Of a DNA stretch of 64,000 bases, positions 12,691 to 24,164 are shown piece by piece. The DNA comes from Cryptomeria japonica (Eukaryota; Streptophyta; Pinopsida; Cupressales; Cupressaceae), in the NCBI RefSeq assembly GCF_030272615.1, contig NC_081407.1, positions 145,270,897 to 145,334,896 of the forward strand, read 5' to 3'. Position 1 is the stretch's first letter, and each line of letters opens with the position of its first letter. The position numbers and the translations under genes were made by a program. Below the pieces are notes generated by a model. The model was not told the origin of the DNA. It made no database searches and saw only the letters and a list, made by a program, of their open reading frames with translations.

Positions 12691-13697
12691 AAGCTACACG
12701 GAGCATCAGGCTCCCATACATATCGGCAAAAACAACAAAAACATTCAGAAAAATGTCTTGAAAAAAAAATACAAAAACATCAAAATAGTAAAGAAAAATC
12801 ATACATCCAAACGGTGAACAACCACTCCAGTGGCACCTTGGGTAAGTGCGATGGTGAAAACTTGGCAAACAGGTGCCACTCGTAAAGGCTATGGCTTCAT
12901 TGTCTTTCAAACTTGTTGCAATCACATTCACCACCTTCACTCATCCATCAGTCCAAAACCATGGCTTGTTATTGGTCTGCAATCAAGGATAGTTTTTCAT
13001 GCATCTTGCATCTCGCTTTTTCAAAGTCATGCCTAAACTGGGGGCGATACCCTTAAACTATTGGATGGAAGTGGATTTTATAATACTTGTGATTCATTGG
13101 TTCTTCGTTCAAAACTATCTCTCAAAATACCAAAAACATTCAAAACAACCACAAAATCCAAAAACACTCAAAAACTATCTCACAAAATCCAAAAACACTC
13201 AAAAACTATCTCACAAAATCCAAAAACATCAGAAAACATCAAACAATCAAAAACATGGCAACACCTTGTACATACGATTTTCAAAGCAGATACCAACCAA
13301 AACATTACGAAAAACTCCAAAAAAGACCACTTATCCGATCAACCAAACAATCAACATCAAACACGCAAACTATCTTAACAAGGATGCATCCTTCCTTACC
13401 AAAACAAAGACATGATGACATTTTCTTTGACAAGAAAATTCTGTTTAAGCTATCAAGTACTTGGTTAATTTGTAGGTTATTCATTCAGGTTCCTGCAACA
13501 TTGTTTGTGTATCTTCTGTGAATTATTCCGATGAAGTATTGGGGCATGTACTAATGGTGTCTACGTGGGAAGTTCACTAAGCTACATGATCATAGGCAAA
13601 ATACAGTCATAGATCACTACGGCTTGCTGACTACAGCGTATACCTCGACCATATGAGCATGAACCATTATCGAGGATCCATATTCTTTTATTCTTTA
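12691..13697 (+). other. Element 1 3' non-coding region, part 1
   Basis: After integrase there is A-rich sequence with no recognisable domain. It includes a tandem repeat at 13152-13232 (unit about 31 bp, CAAAATCCAAAAACACTC..., 2.6 copies). Long open stretches here are low-complexity Lys/Thr/Asn artefacts of that composition. Confidence 0.6.
13152..13232 (+). repeat. 31-bp tandem repeat
   Basis: Consecutive units of ACAAAATCCAAAAACACTC plus AAAAACTATCTC repeat nearly perfectly about 2.6 times in the 3' region of element 1. Confidence 0.85.
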
Positions 13698-13702
13698 TAT
13701 AT

Positions 13703-14895
13703 TGTAAAGCGGAAAAATCGAACCCTAGTCGTTCTCCCCTCCCCAACTCCAAGGAGAGAGAAGGGAGAGTCACTAGGGTTGATGGTTTTCACTTAGGAGG
13801 GACTTTACATTCAAAAGAGGGGTTGAAACCCACAAGATCCAATCCCACGCAATGCAAGATTGGATTCTATATGAGTTTCAAGGGTTGTGATAGCAAGGAT
13901 ACCCTCTTTTGTAAAGAATGTAGATAGAATGATTAAACTAGGAATACATAGAAAGTAAGAAAGATTTGCTTATAAACTGAGATAGGGATATGATATGAAG
14001 CTGCGGACCTGGAATTAGCAGTAAAATGTCGAGACGGCGCTGTCCTACAAATTTGAGCAAAAGTTGTCGGGACGATGGCGCCCGGCGTGCACACGGTCCT
14101 CCGAAAAATCCGCGAAACGAAGGGGGATCTATTCGTCCCTGCACAAGGATTCCAGATCTTCAATTTCAGTCGCGTACCTGCAACCTACACACAGAAAAGC
14201 GAAGATGATTGGGGGGTTAGGGATTAGGGGTTTGCCCTTAGGTCAAACCCCGGTTTTGGAATTAACCAAGAAATGAGAAATGTTGTAAATGTAAATGACT
14301 GTAATGTAAAACAAGTACTAGTACCTTGTTGTAAGGATGTTTGTATCCTTATATGCGAAGGTATAGATGTTGTTTTTTGTTGTATGTTGTATGTTGTAGT
14401 ACGTGATCTCCTCTTCAATGGTTGAATCCTTGTCTTGAATGCAACACTTAGCCTTGAATGGAGACTTAGAATGATCAATTGCTTGAAGGAATGCTTGAAT
14501 GCTTGAATGCTTGAATGTCGTTTCCGCCTTTTTCCATCCTCTCCAAAATGAGAGAGGAAAAGTAGTTTATATACTTGCCAATTAGGGTTAAAAGACTGAT
14601 TTTCCCGACCTTAGGCCGACCAGGAAATGTTATTTTCCAATTTGCAAACAAAAAGACCCGAAGTCCCATAGGAGACCGGGCCCAAAATAGGGCCAGGGAC
14701 CAGGGCGCTGGGCGCTCTGGTCCCACCTCCTGGGACAACAGGGTGCAAGGAGGATCAGGCCAGGGTGCTGGAAAAATGCAGTTTTTGATGTCGTGAGCAA
14801 GTTTCGGGGTCTCCATTCAGGTTTAGTGTTGCGTCGCCATCGTGAAGACCCAAATGCGGTCGAAATTGCAAGTGTCGCAATTTTAGGATGCTACA
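13703..14895 (-). repeat. Element 2 3' LTR (left)
   Basis: This 1193-bp repeat begins TGTAAAGCGGAAAAATCG and ends ATGCTACA on the + strand. Read on the element strand it begins TGTAGCATCC. It matches 20266-21458 nearly perfectly and without length change. A minus-strand TATATAAA lies at 14566-14573. Confidence 0.95.
14566..14573 (-). promoter_or_regulatory. TATA-like box in element 2 LTR (left copy)
   Basis: On the minus strand the sequence reads TATATAAACTACTTTTCC, a plausible LTR promoter. It is conserved in the right LTR at 21129-21136, where it would drive element transcription. Confidence 0.5.
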
Positions 14896-14910
14896 TTTAG
14901 CCCCCACTTT
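14896..14910 (-). other. Element 2 polypurine tract
   Basis: On the minus strand AAAGTGGGGGCTAAA lies directly before the LTR start TGTAG. This is the plus-strand primer site for reverse transcription. The same 15 bases precede the 3' LTR of element 3 at 35377-35391. Confidence 0.92.
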
Positions 14911-15639
14911 AGCGGGAGTATAAGCGTACGCCAATACTTCTGGTAAAGTACAAGGAAACAACATTGAAAAACTTTCACCACGTCAAGGAGGCAAGATACA
15001 CCAAGCCCCCAGTGGACTAAGGATCTTACGACTTCGATTGACAAAGTAAAAGGGAAGATCACGAGGGAGAACCATGACTGTCAGTAGTAAGGTTCCCTCA
15101 CTATGAGTCATGCATGAAAGATATCAAAAATTTTCAAGGCAAAGCTAAATTTGTCAAGAATTTTTCAAGTATCTTGAAAAGATATGGATGGGATGTATGC
15201 CCCCCTACGTTAAAGCGATCGCACACGCCTCACCGGGGGTGATTGCTTTAAGGTAGTGATACATATAAGAAATGAGAAAGGAAAGGAGCACGTTATCGCA
15301 AGGATTTAGCCCCCAAGTGTGAGATAAGCCCAAGGATAATAGACACAAAACACAAAGCACAAGGTGACTTCACTTTCCTCGGGGTCAGTATGCTGTATGA
15401 TCATTCATGTATATCATATGTATGTATGCATAATTGTTCTTCATTCCCCAATCAAGGAAGGTCACCTAGAAGAAGGGAACACATGTGTCTTTTGAGTCAA
15501 CATGAGAGAGATCGAGAGATCTCAATGCTTTGCATCATCCTCAAGTAGACAACACCAAGGACAACAAATAGAAGAATGAGAATAACATATAGAAGAAGTA
15601 ACAAAAGAGAGGGGGAGAGAATCTACTATGCTAATGAAA
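14911..15639 (-). other. Element 2 3' untranslated region
   Basis: The region between the end of the protease-like ORF and the polypurine tract has no recognisable coding motif. A pol gene, which would be expected here in an autonomous element, is absent. Confidence 0.7.
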
Positions 15640-17343
15640 CTAGTCTAGCACGTCATCTACCCCCCGATCTTGCTGATCAATGTTTCGGGAAGGTAGGGAA
15701 CACGCTAGAGGAGGAACATCCAACACAGCAGATGGAGCTATCACAAGATCCAAACAAGGGCTATGTTCATATCCCAAGCCACGATGTTCTTGTCTAGGAG
15801 CTAGGATAAGTGCTTTAGAAAATTTGTTAGATAGATGGTTATCAATATCCACAAGTTCATATTCACTATCAGAATGAACAGGAGTAACATTTGCATCATG
15901 AATAACATTTTCATCTATATCATCATCAAGATTTATAAAAATAGGATCTTTAACTCGCACAGGATCAAGACCATCATGCATCTTATGTTTAGGAGATTTT
16001 GGCTCAATCGTCGGCTGAGGAGAAAATGGAATAATGCTTGTTGAAGGTGTTTTTGGGGATTGCAAAGTTTGAGAAGCAGCTGCCTGAGCTCTAAGACGAC
16101 GCTTTCGTCGGCGTTCACGTGCAGAACGATTTAGTCTAGTCTTAGTAGGAAGATTAGGAGATTGAGGAGGAGGAATGTTCTCATCCTTTTCATTTGGGTG
16201 TTTAGGTTGTGGTCTCTTAGGCTGAACAATAGGAGAAGAGGAAGGTCTCTTCTCTCCATAAGAGGAAGGAGGAGGAACTGCTCCATATAAGGGAGGAATA
16301 TTTGGTTTAGGAAGGAGACCAAGTCCATCATGACGAGGAGGTATAGGTCTACTTTTAGGAAGTTTATCAGACATAGACATAGTCACATCCATAGGGATGG
16401 GTTGGGAATCTTCTTGAGGAAAGACATTAGTTTTATCTTTCAAAGGAAGAACTTCCTTCTCAAGAATGATAGGAATGTCAAGTTTGGGTGTTCTAGGTTC
16501 ACTTAGAGATAGGATCATATCTTTTTTCCACTTTTGATAAGATTTGAAAAGATGATCACTTCGCGGAGGAAGAGATTGGAATTGTTTAGGCCAAAAGTAA
16601 TCAATAGGAACGCTAGAAGTTCTTTCAGCTGGTTTAAAGAGACTATGATTGACAGTAACAACTTCACCATTATGGGGAAATTTCAAACACTTGTGAATAG
16701 GAGAAGCAATAGCTTTCATGGAAGATAGCCAAGGATAGCCTAGCTTCACACGAAATTGTTCGGACGATGGAATAATAGCAAAGCTTACATCAAGGGATTT
16801 ATTATGGACTTCAATAGGTAATGTAATAGAACCAATTGCAGGAGAAGAAAATGCATCAAATAGTTTCACAACCACATCTATTTTGTCATAGATCACTTGA
16901 TTCAATTGCAAAGTAAAAAGAAATTCTTCAGTAATGATATTAACCATGCAAGAAGGATCAATAAGCACTCCACGACAAGGTATATTTTTGACTTTTGCAA
17001 CTATATATAAAGGACCATCAGGTGCCCTGATAGTTTCACTGGAATCAAATGTGATGGAAGGTTCTTTAGGGATTTTCTGTTGCTCCACAAAGTTAATCAC
17101 ATTCGGAGTCATAGACACAAGATCATCAGGTGAGACAGAGGAATCAGTAGTATCAATCGCATTAGAGGTATGAGAAGGCAATGGATCAGTAAAAATCTGA
17201 AGATTTTGGTTAGGAGGAGCTACAGATGTATTGCCTTTATCATTCACTCCAGAAACAGAGATAGTATTATTATCAATCAAATCTTGAATTTTCCCCTTTA
17301 AAGCAAAACATTTTTCAGTATCATGCCCAGGTTGACGATGAAA
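15640..17343 (-). CDS. Element 2 gag C-terminus/protease-like ORF
   Basis: A long open frame on the minus strand continues in the same frame as gag after a single TAA at 17344-17346. It starts FHRQPGHDTEKCFALK, completing the zinc-knuckle-like motif that the stop interrupts. Mid-protein is a protease-like region: GVLIDPSCMVNIITEEFL at the active-site position and KLGYPWLSSMKA with CLKFPHNG at the flap/C-terminal position. The loop D-P-S-C lacks the normal D-T/S-G, so catalysis is doubtful. The C-terminal half is Pro/Lys-rich and ends near RGLGYEHSPCLDL. No RT follows. A lone downstream start is not obvious, so expression probably depends on reading through or repairing the stop. Confidence 0.75.
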   Translation of the reverse strand, partial: FHRQPGHDTEKCFALKGKIQDLIDNNTISVSGVNDKGNTSVAPPNQNLQIFTDPLPSHTSNAIDTTDSSVSPDDLVSMTPNVINFVEQQKIPKEPSITFDSSETIRAPDGPLYIVAKVKNIPCRGVLIDPSCMVNIITEEFLFTLQLNQVIYDKIDVVVKLFDAFSSPAIGSITLPIEVHNKSLDVSFAIIPSSEQFRVKLGYPWLSSMKAIASPIHKCLKFPHNGEVVTVNHSLFKPAERTSSVPIDYFWPKQFQSLPPRSDHLFKSYQKWKKDMILSLSEPRTPKLDIPIILEKEVLPLKDKTNVFPQEDSQPIPMDVTMSMSDKLPKSRPIPPRHDGLGLLPKPNIPPLYGAVPPPSSYGEKRPSSSPIVQPKRPQPKHPNEKDENIPPPQSPNLPTKTRLNRSARERRRKRRLRAQAAASQTLQSPKTPSTSIIPFSPQPTIEPKSPKHKMHDGLDPVRVKDPIFINLDDDIDENVIHDANVTPVHSDSEYELVDIDNHLSNKFSKALILAPRQEHRGLGYEHSPCLDLVIAPSAVLDVPPLACSLPSRNIDQQDRGVDDVLD

Positions 17344-19083
17344 TTAACAAAAAGATTTGTTATCAAAATAGGGTGAATTAATCTTTGTAGGATCAATTTG
17401 CCTTATAGGAGGAAGAGTAAGCACATTTTGTTCCAATAACTTATTCATAATACTATGCAATGATTCATTCAAAGGAGTGAACTTTCTTTCTTTCTTGAAA
17501 AACTTAGAAATAGGAGACACACCTGACGTTGCATTCACATTGTTGTTGATGATGTTTTCATTGAATTTAATGGACTCTCTGTTCGGTTTAAACTTCCCAA
17601 ATGGTTGTTGACTACTATCACCCTTATCACTCGGAGTCATAGGATGTGATTGTTCCATTTGACTCACAGTCAGTTGATAATTGTGAAGAGTTGCGCACAA
17701 CTGTTGGAAAGAAGTAAACTCAGAAAATAGGAGTTTTTCTCTAATGTCTTTTTGTAAATTAGAAATAAAGACTCTTTGAATATCATTGTCAGGCACTGGA
17801 AAAGAAATTTGAGCATACAAATGCTTATATCTACCAATGAAATCAGTTACTTTTTTTTTAACACCTTGTTTACAATGCATTAAATCAATCAAAGTAACTT
17901 TAGGACTTATATTGTTTTGAAATTGTTGAATGAAAGCATTTGCAAGTTGTTCGAAAGAAGTAATAGAATAGGAAGGCAACGAGCAATACCATTGTAGGGC
18001 TTTGTCTCTTAATGTTCTAGTAAACAATTTTGCAAGCAACCTTTGGTCATAAGCAAAATCAGTACATATTGTTTGAAAGGTCTTAACATGTGTTAGAGGA
18101 TCACCCTTACCATTATAAAGCTCCAAATGCAGAATTTCAACATGTTTAGGGGGAATAGCTTGGACAATGTCAAGAGAAAGTGGGCTCGCAACATCAAATG
18201 TGGGCACACTAAACTTAGATTGATTCATAGAGGCAATTTGTTGTTGTAAAGAAGAGACAATTTGTGCAAGATTATTAATGGTCGCTTCAATCGAAGGGTT
18301 CATATTAGACGTGTTAGATTGTGATGGAGGTGTTATGTTATTGAAAGAAGGTAGAGAGTAAGGTGGTGGGACACTATGATAGTTAGTCATAGGAGATGAT
18401 TGGAAAGGAGGAACACTACAAAGAGGAATGGAATGGTTAAATGAATTGCCCCCTTGTGTCATGTTCATTTGTGGAGATATAAGAGGAACACTCACTGAAG
18501 GAATGAATGAAGAAGTTGGATTGAATGAAGGAAGAGGGTTGATTGAAGAAGAGGGATTGCCCCCATGACTGGTGATCATAGGAGGAATGTCTTGTGTTGA
18601 AGTAGTCATCATGTTTGATGTAAAAGTAGGTATACTAGCAATAGGAGTCGTCAAAGGAATAGAATGATTGTCTTGAGTAGGAGGTTGTGTATAACCTAAG
18701 GTTTCGGCACAACTTTTCATAGGCATCACATTTGAATCCACAATGTGTGCAATACCACGCAAAATATCAATTCCATTCTTATCACTTTGAAGCATATGTT
18801 TTAGACCCTCAATTAAAGGAAGAGCTTGACTATCAGGGTATTCTTGAGACATCCATTGTCGAAAATCATCAAATTGGTTATCCAATTTCGAAAGTTGTTC
18901 TACAGAAACCTCATGGAGAGCTTCTTCATCATTAAGAGGATTAGAGGAATTACCCATGTCCTCATTAAAAAGGCCATTCAAATTAGGTTCCATCTCCTCA
19001 GTAATTAAACCTTGGAAAGACTTAATTCTAAGGCTTCGTCTAACGGGAATAGTGTAAGTAGGGCTTATTGTTGTAAAACTCAT
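17344..19083 (-). CDS. gag: Element 2 gag
   Basis: An open 579-codon frame starts MSFTTISPTYTIPVRRSLR and has a Pro/Ser/Asn-rich N-terminal half. The gag core in the C-terminal half is clear: YNGKGDPLTHVKTFQTICTDF, RTLRDKALQWYCSLPSYSI, FIQQFQNNISP and ISNLQKDIREKL. It ends at a TAA immediately after FDNKSFC, inside a C-x-F-H...G-H...C zinc-knuckle-like motif. The match to element 1 gag (GKGDP block, ISNL block) places both in one lineage. This is the best-preserved retrotransposon gene in the window. It could supply particles for itself and its relatives. Confidence 0.88.
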   Translation of the reverse strand: MSFTTISPTYTIPVRRSLRIKSFQGLITEEMEPNLNGLFNEDMGNSSNPLNDEEALHEVSVEQLSKLDNQFDDFRQWMSQEYPDSQALPLIEGLKHMLQSDKNGIDILRGIAHIVDSNVMPMKSCAETLGYTQPPTQDNHSIPLTTPIASIPTFTSNMMTTSTQDIPPMITSHGGNPSSSINPLPSFNPTSSFIPSVSVPLISPQMNMTQGGNSFNHSIPLCSVPPFQSSPMTNYHSVPPPYSLPSFNNITPPSQSNTSNMNPSIEATINNLAQIVSSLQQQIASMNQSKFSVPTFDVASPLSLDIVQAIPPKHVEILHLELYNGKGDPLTHVKTFQTICTDFAYDQRLLAKLFTRTLRDKALQWYCSLPSYSITSFEQLANAFIQQFQNNISPKVTLIDLMHCKQGVKKKVTDFIGRYKHLYAQISFPVPDNDIQRVFISNLQKDIREKLLFSEFTSFQQLCATLHNYQLTVSQMEQSHPMTPSDKGDSSQQPFGKFKPNRESIKFNENIINNNVNATSGVSPISKFFKKERKFTPLNESLHSIMNKLLEQNVLTLPPIRQIDPTKINSPYFDNKSFC

Positions 19084-20244
19084 GCACTAAAGAGAGAGAG
19101 AAGATTTTGAATTTTAGAGGTAGCAAATTTCAATAAAATCAACCAATCTCCTAGATTTTAGCTGTTAAATACAATCAGGACAATCTCCCGAAATTTCAGA
19201 AAAAATGTCCGGGACCGTGGCGCTCGGGGTGCACACGGTCCTCGCAACTTTTTTCGAAATTTGCAGGGATGAAAGTTATGATGATTTTACAGCTAACCTG
19301 AAAAAATTGAGTGATTTTATGATCTGTAGATAGGCCAAATTAAAGTTGCAATCTCAAAATTGAACCCTACCAAGATTGTCAAAAAATGCAAAATTTGAAT
19401 TTTGAAAAAGAGAGGGAAACTGAAATTTTGAATTTTATGATTTTAGAGGGAATACCAACAGCAATGCAAGTTTTGAAATTTGAAAATTGACTCAATTTCA
19501 CGCAAAATTCAATTCTGAGAGCGGAAATCAAAGTTGTTGTAATTAAGCACTTAATTTCAAAAGTCACAAATTGCAAAAATTTGAATAAATCACTGAAATT
19601 TCGAATGAATGATAACACACTTTTCAGATTTAGGACTGTAAGAAACACAATTTTGACACAAATTCCAATTTCAACAGTTTTTGAATGATTAGAAGTCTCA
19701 ATCCAAGTAATCGCTAGACCAACTTTGACTGTAATTTTGAAGGTGTTAAAATTGATAAAATCAGTCAAAATTCTGGATTTTAGCAGGAAAATACAGTAAG
19801 ATCTAGCTCCCGAAATTTTAGAAAAAATGTCGGGGACGATGGCGCTCGGAGTGCACACGGTCCTCGCAACTTTTTTCCAAATTTTCAGGGATGAAAGATA
19901 TTGTGATTTTATTGCGGAATCCAAAGTTACAACCGATTTGGAGATATTTTGATCAGTGAAATTGTCGGACAAAGGTTGAATCAAGAGGGTTTCAAAAATT
20001 AGGGTTTTGACACTTAACCACTTAATTTTCAGAATTAAAGCACAAATATGAATTAACAATTTGCAATAGAAGGGCAGATCTGAAACAAGCATTAACAATT
20101 AAACATTTCACAAGTTTAATTACTTAAAAAGAAAATTTAGGGTTTTTATGCAATTAACCTCTAAAATTTTGCAAAAGATCAAACATGGAAATGTAATCAA
20201 AGAATCCAATTTTCAGATCTAATTATGAATAATCAGAAAGTATG
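19084..20244 (-). other. Element 2 untranslated leader
   Basis: About 1.2 kb between the primer site and gag. Two copies of a 75-bp block sit at 19195-19275 and 19810-19895 (shared core GTGCACACGGTCCTCGCAACTTTTTT within a conserved frame of about 34 bp). A related core is also present in the LTRs. The 239-codon open stretch at 19379-20098 is Phe/Ile/Lys/Ser-rich and looks like a composition artefact. Confidence 0.6.
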
Positions 20245-20262
20245 TTCACGTCGGGTTCACCA
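20245..20262 (-). other. Element 2 primer binding site
   Basis: On the minus strand TGGTGAACCCGACGTGAA starts three bases inside the 5' LTR end. It is identical over 18 bases to the primer site of element 1. Confidence 0.88.
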
Positions 20263-20265
20263 AAA

Positions 20266-21458
20266 TGTAAAGCGGAAAAATCGAACCCTAGTCGTTCTCC
20301 CCTCCCCAACTCCAAGGAGAGAGAAGGGAGAGTCACTAGGGTTGATGGTTTTCACTTAAGAGGGACTTTACATTCAAAAGAGGGGTTGAAACCCACAAGA
20401 TCCAATCCCACGCAATGCAAGATTGGATTCTATATGAGTTTCAAGGGTTGTGATAGCAAGGATACCCTCTTTTGTAAAGAATGTAGATAGAATGATTAAA
20501 CTAGGAATACATAGAAAGTGAGAAAGATTTGCTTATAAACTGAGATAGGGATATGATATGAAGCTGCAGACCTGGAATTAGCAGTAAAATGTTGAGACGG
20601 CGCTGTCCTGCAAATTTGAGCAAAAGTTGTCGGGACGATGGCGCCCGGCGTGCACACGGTCCTCCGAAAAATCCGCAAAACGAAGGGGGATCTATTCGTC
20701 CCTACACAAGGATTCCAGATCTTCAATTTCAGCCGCGTACCTGCAACCTACACACAGAAAAGCGAAGACGATTGGGGGGTTAGGGATTAGGGGTTTGCCC
20801 TTAGGTCAAACCCCAGTTTTGGAATTAACCAAGAAATGAGAAATGTTGTAAATGTAAATGACTATAATGTAAAACAAGTACTAGTACCTTGTTGTAAGGA
20901 TGTTTGTATCCTTATATGCGAAGGTATAGATGTTCTTGTTTGTTGTATGTTGTATGTTGTAGTACGTGATCTCCTCTTCAATGGTTGAATCCTTGTCTTG
21001 AATGCAACACTTAGCCTTGAATGGAGACTTAGAATGATCAATTGCTTGAAGGAATGCTTGAATGCTTGAATGCTTGAATGTCGTTTCCGCCTTTTTCCAT
21101 CCTCTCCAAAATGAGAGAGGAAAAGTAGTTTATATACTTGCCAATTAGGGTTAAAAGACTGATTTTCCCGACCTTAGGCCGACCAGGAAATGTTATTTTC
21201 CAATTTGCAAACAAAAAGACCCGAAGTCCCATAGGAGACCGGGCCCAAAATAGGGCCAGGGACCAGGGCGCTGGGCGCTCTGGTCCCACCTCCCGGGACA
21301 GCAGGGTGCAAGGAGGATCAGGTCAGGGTGCTGGAAAAATGCAGTTTTTGATGTCGTGAGCAAGTTTCGGGGTCTCCATTCAGGTTTAGTGTTGCGTCGC
21401 CATCGTGAAGACCCAAATGCGGTTGAAATTGCAAGTGTCGCAATTTTAGGACGCTACA
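20266..21458 (-). repeat. Element 2 5' LTR (right)
   Basis: This 1193-bp LTR is the partner of 13703-14895. It ends on the + strand at ACGCTACA and is followed by the TATAT duplication. A minus-strand TATATAAA at 21129-21136 is the likely promoter. Confidence 0.95.
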
Positions 21459-23800
21459 TATATATTGTTTGCCTACAGGTACGATGCTCCATCCTTGGTT
21501 CCTACTACCTCATCCCAACTCGATAATGGTTTATCTCTTATTACGGTATGAACTTGTCTTAGGATATGATCAGCAAAAGATCAAGGAGGATGTTCCAAGT
21601 CATGCATGAAAAGAGATAATCCTTGCCTGTTCCACAAGAAATACTCAGGTCAACTTGATCCATTATATCAAGTTGCTTGTATTAACTTTCTATATCAAAA
21701 TTCATGTAAGAACTACTCAGGTCATCTTGAATCATTATGTCAAGTTGATTATATTTTCTTACAACATTTTAAAATCTCAATGATGAAAATAAAGCACTAT
21801 GGATCATCATTTCATCTCATTTGTTTATATGGCATTCTGTTGCATATCGCCCATCCATTTACGCATTCATTATTCATGTACATAGTTTTGTGTGCAAGTG
21901 TGAACAAAATTAATGTGAACAACTATATGAAAATTGAGCTGGTCTTGGATACAATCACGACAGAGTACTCTAACGCATCATCAATGCATCATGCAAAGTC
22001 TTAAAAAACCTTGCATTCATCTATCATGATCATATCATCATCATTACATTTAGTTGCATTTGCATCAAGTGCATTTTATATCATTTAGTTGAATACAATT
22101 ACATATAGTTCATTATCATTTATTGACATTAGTCTTATTATATCATTTCATCATTGCATAAATCATGACATTTAGATTCATCCATACAATAAATTGTCCT
22201 TGATTGTGTTAGCCATTGCTATACGTTCATTTAGTGTCAATTACCAATCATCATCATTTATCATCATTTATCGTTGCATACATCTCTTTATCTATCCATT
22301 AGTTAAGTAAATTCATTTATCCATTTAGTATATTTTCATACTCATTCAATGCATTTCATTTTAGGATTCATTACAAACATGCATTCATTCTACTTTTTAA
22401 TTGCATTAAGGTGTAGTTATTCATGAGTTGCATTATCATTTCACTTCATCATATTTTCTGACATTTAGAATCATCAACAAAAATCATTAGCCTTAACATT
22501 GGTTCATACATTATCCATATGCATTCATTTAGAAATCATCATTTAAACATTTGTACTTTACATTTGATTATCCATATTACATTCATTTAACAAACCATCT
22601 AGATGCATTTACATAAATAAATCATTCATTTATCACATTATATCAGAACATCATTTCATATCATTATCTCATTGTCTCATCAAAATCCAAACAACCAACA
22701 TAATCATCATTTTATTATACATACATAATCATCATGGCATTACATACATAAAGTATTACATCACATCATGCACACATATATAAACCTGCATATACATGTT
22801 AGCATCACGTCATACAAAATGCATATAGACATCATGTAGGAATACATTATCATGAGACATACATATAGGAATCATCTCATCAATACATACATATAGCAAG
22901 TACAACTATCCATCTAAAGCATAAATCATAAAATCATCATCCTACATAAGCATCCATACATTTCATCAAAATGCACATCAGCACAAAAATATGGGATCTC
23001 CTCATATATCATATCATATGGCCAAAAATATACATGTATCAGAGTACAATGAAGTCCACAATATCGGCTACCAGAGAACCATCCAAGACATAGTCCAAAA
23101 TGACAAAATAAATACATGCATACAAAATGTTCTCTCAAATGCCACTCTGACCAGATACTGCACCACCCTCTCCACCTGCTCCCCCACTAGTCCCTGCACC
23201 ACTCGATCTATCTCTCCGTGGAGGACCCATCACTCCCCCACTAGCCCTTGCATCACCTGATCTATCTCTCCGGGGAGGACCCATCACACCACCACTGCTC
23301 TGCATCCTCTAAGACCACTCTGATCTCGCCTACTGCATCTAGGAATAGCTCAATGCTCACTGACTAGCTGGCACCACCTGCTCATATAACCCCCACCAAT
23401 ACTCTATCTCTGCCTATGCCCGTCGAATCTCCCTCATCACCTCCCCAGTAGGACCCTATGCTCCTACTCCAACCTGAACTTTCTCCTACAGCTCTGCTAA
23501 TCTCTCCACTGCATCATCCCTCTCTCATAGCACCACAGTAAGCTTTGACTCTCAAGCAAACAACTGAACATCTCTAGCTACCACCTCTGCCTCCAAATCC
23601 TCTACACGCGTCTGCAAAAATCCTTATATGATCCCATAGATCTCCACCTGTAGCTCCCTCCCCCATATCCATAGTTGCCTCCCCAATGGCTCTCTCCTCG
23701 GTATCCATAGGTGCCTGTCCCTCACCTGCATCCCTGCCACCTAACCTCATGCCTCCTTGCATCAAAGGTCCCTGAGGTAGCCGCAATGGCTACCCACCTC
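21459..23800 (+). other. Element 1 3' non-coding region, part 2
   Basis: Element 1 sequence resumes after the nested insertion. It contains a duplicated CAGGTCAACTTGATCCATTA-like unit near 21645-21755 and long CATCATTT/CATACATA-rich simple sequence (about 22010-22900). I see no gene. Confidence 0.6.
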
Positions 23801-24164
23801 TCCCTCTCTGTTGTAATCACCCACCACCTCCACCCCCACCTTTGAATCCCCCTCCTCCTCCAAACCCGCCACCCCCTCCTCCTCCTCCTCCTCCATCCCC
23901 ACCCCCACCATCTCCATCACCACCATCCCCTCTCCCTAGTCCACTTATAACTCTGCGACCTCCTCTCCCCCTCTGTCTCCGTCCCCTCTCCTCCTCAAAA
24001 TCTGGAATAGGTTATGTAAGATTTGATATCCAAGGAATCAGATGTGCCGCAATATACTACGTGTACTCCTCTGACACCCCTGCATCTACCATCCTCGGTC
24101 GCATATCCCATGGTCTTGCCTGTAGCATCTGAAAGTTTGCTAATGCCTAATCATATGGTAATAC
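23801..24164 (-). other. Purine-rich tail of the antisense PMD region
   Basis: On the + strand this is CCTCCT/CCACC-rich. On the minus strand it would read as a Glu/Gly/Arg-rich low-complexity extension downstream of the PMD relic (for example GEGMVVMEMVGVGMEEEEEE). It may be the decayed C-terminal tail of that ORF. Confidence 0.45.

Larger units (their letters stand above)
13703..21458 (-). mobile_element. Element 2: 7.8-kb non-autonomous Gypsy element (gag/protease, no RT) nested in element 1
   Basis: Two 1193-bp LTRs flank an interior on the minus strand with a primer site (20245-20262), a leader, gag, a protease-like region and a polypurine tract (14896-14910). The TSD is TATAT (13698-13702 and 21459-21463). 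I find no RT, RNase H or integrase. The LTRs differ at roughly 17-18 positions by hand count (about 1.5%), so it is younger than its host element 1. The primer site is identical to that of element 1, and the polypurine tract is identical to that of element 3. Confidence 0.92.

Noticed and set aside
19379-20098. A 239-codon minus-strand frame in the element 2 leader
   Set aside because: Composition is Phe/Ile/Lys/Ser-biased, no domain is visible, and it lies between primer site and gag where untranslated leader is expected.
23842-24132. Extensin-like proline-rich protein on the + strand
   Set aside because: It is the complement of the Glu/Gly-rich tail of the antisense PMD relic and consists of CCTCCT-type simple sequence.
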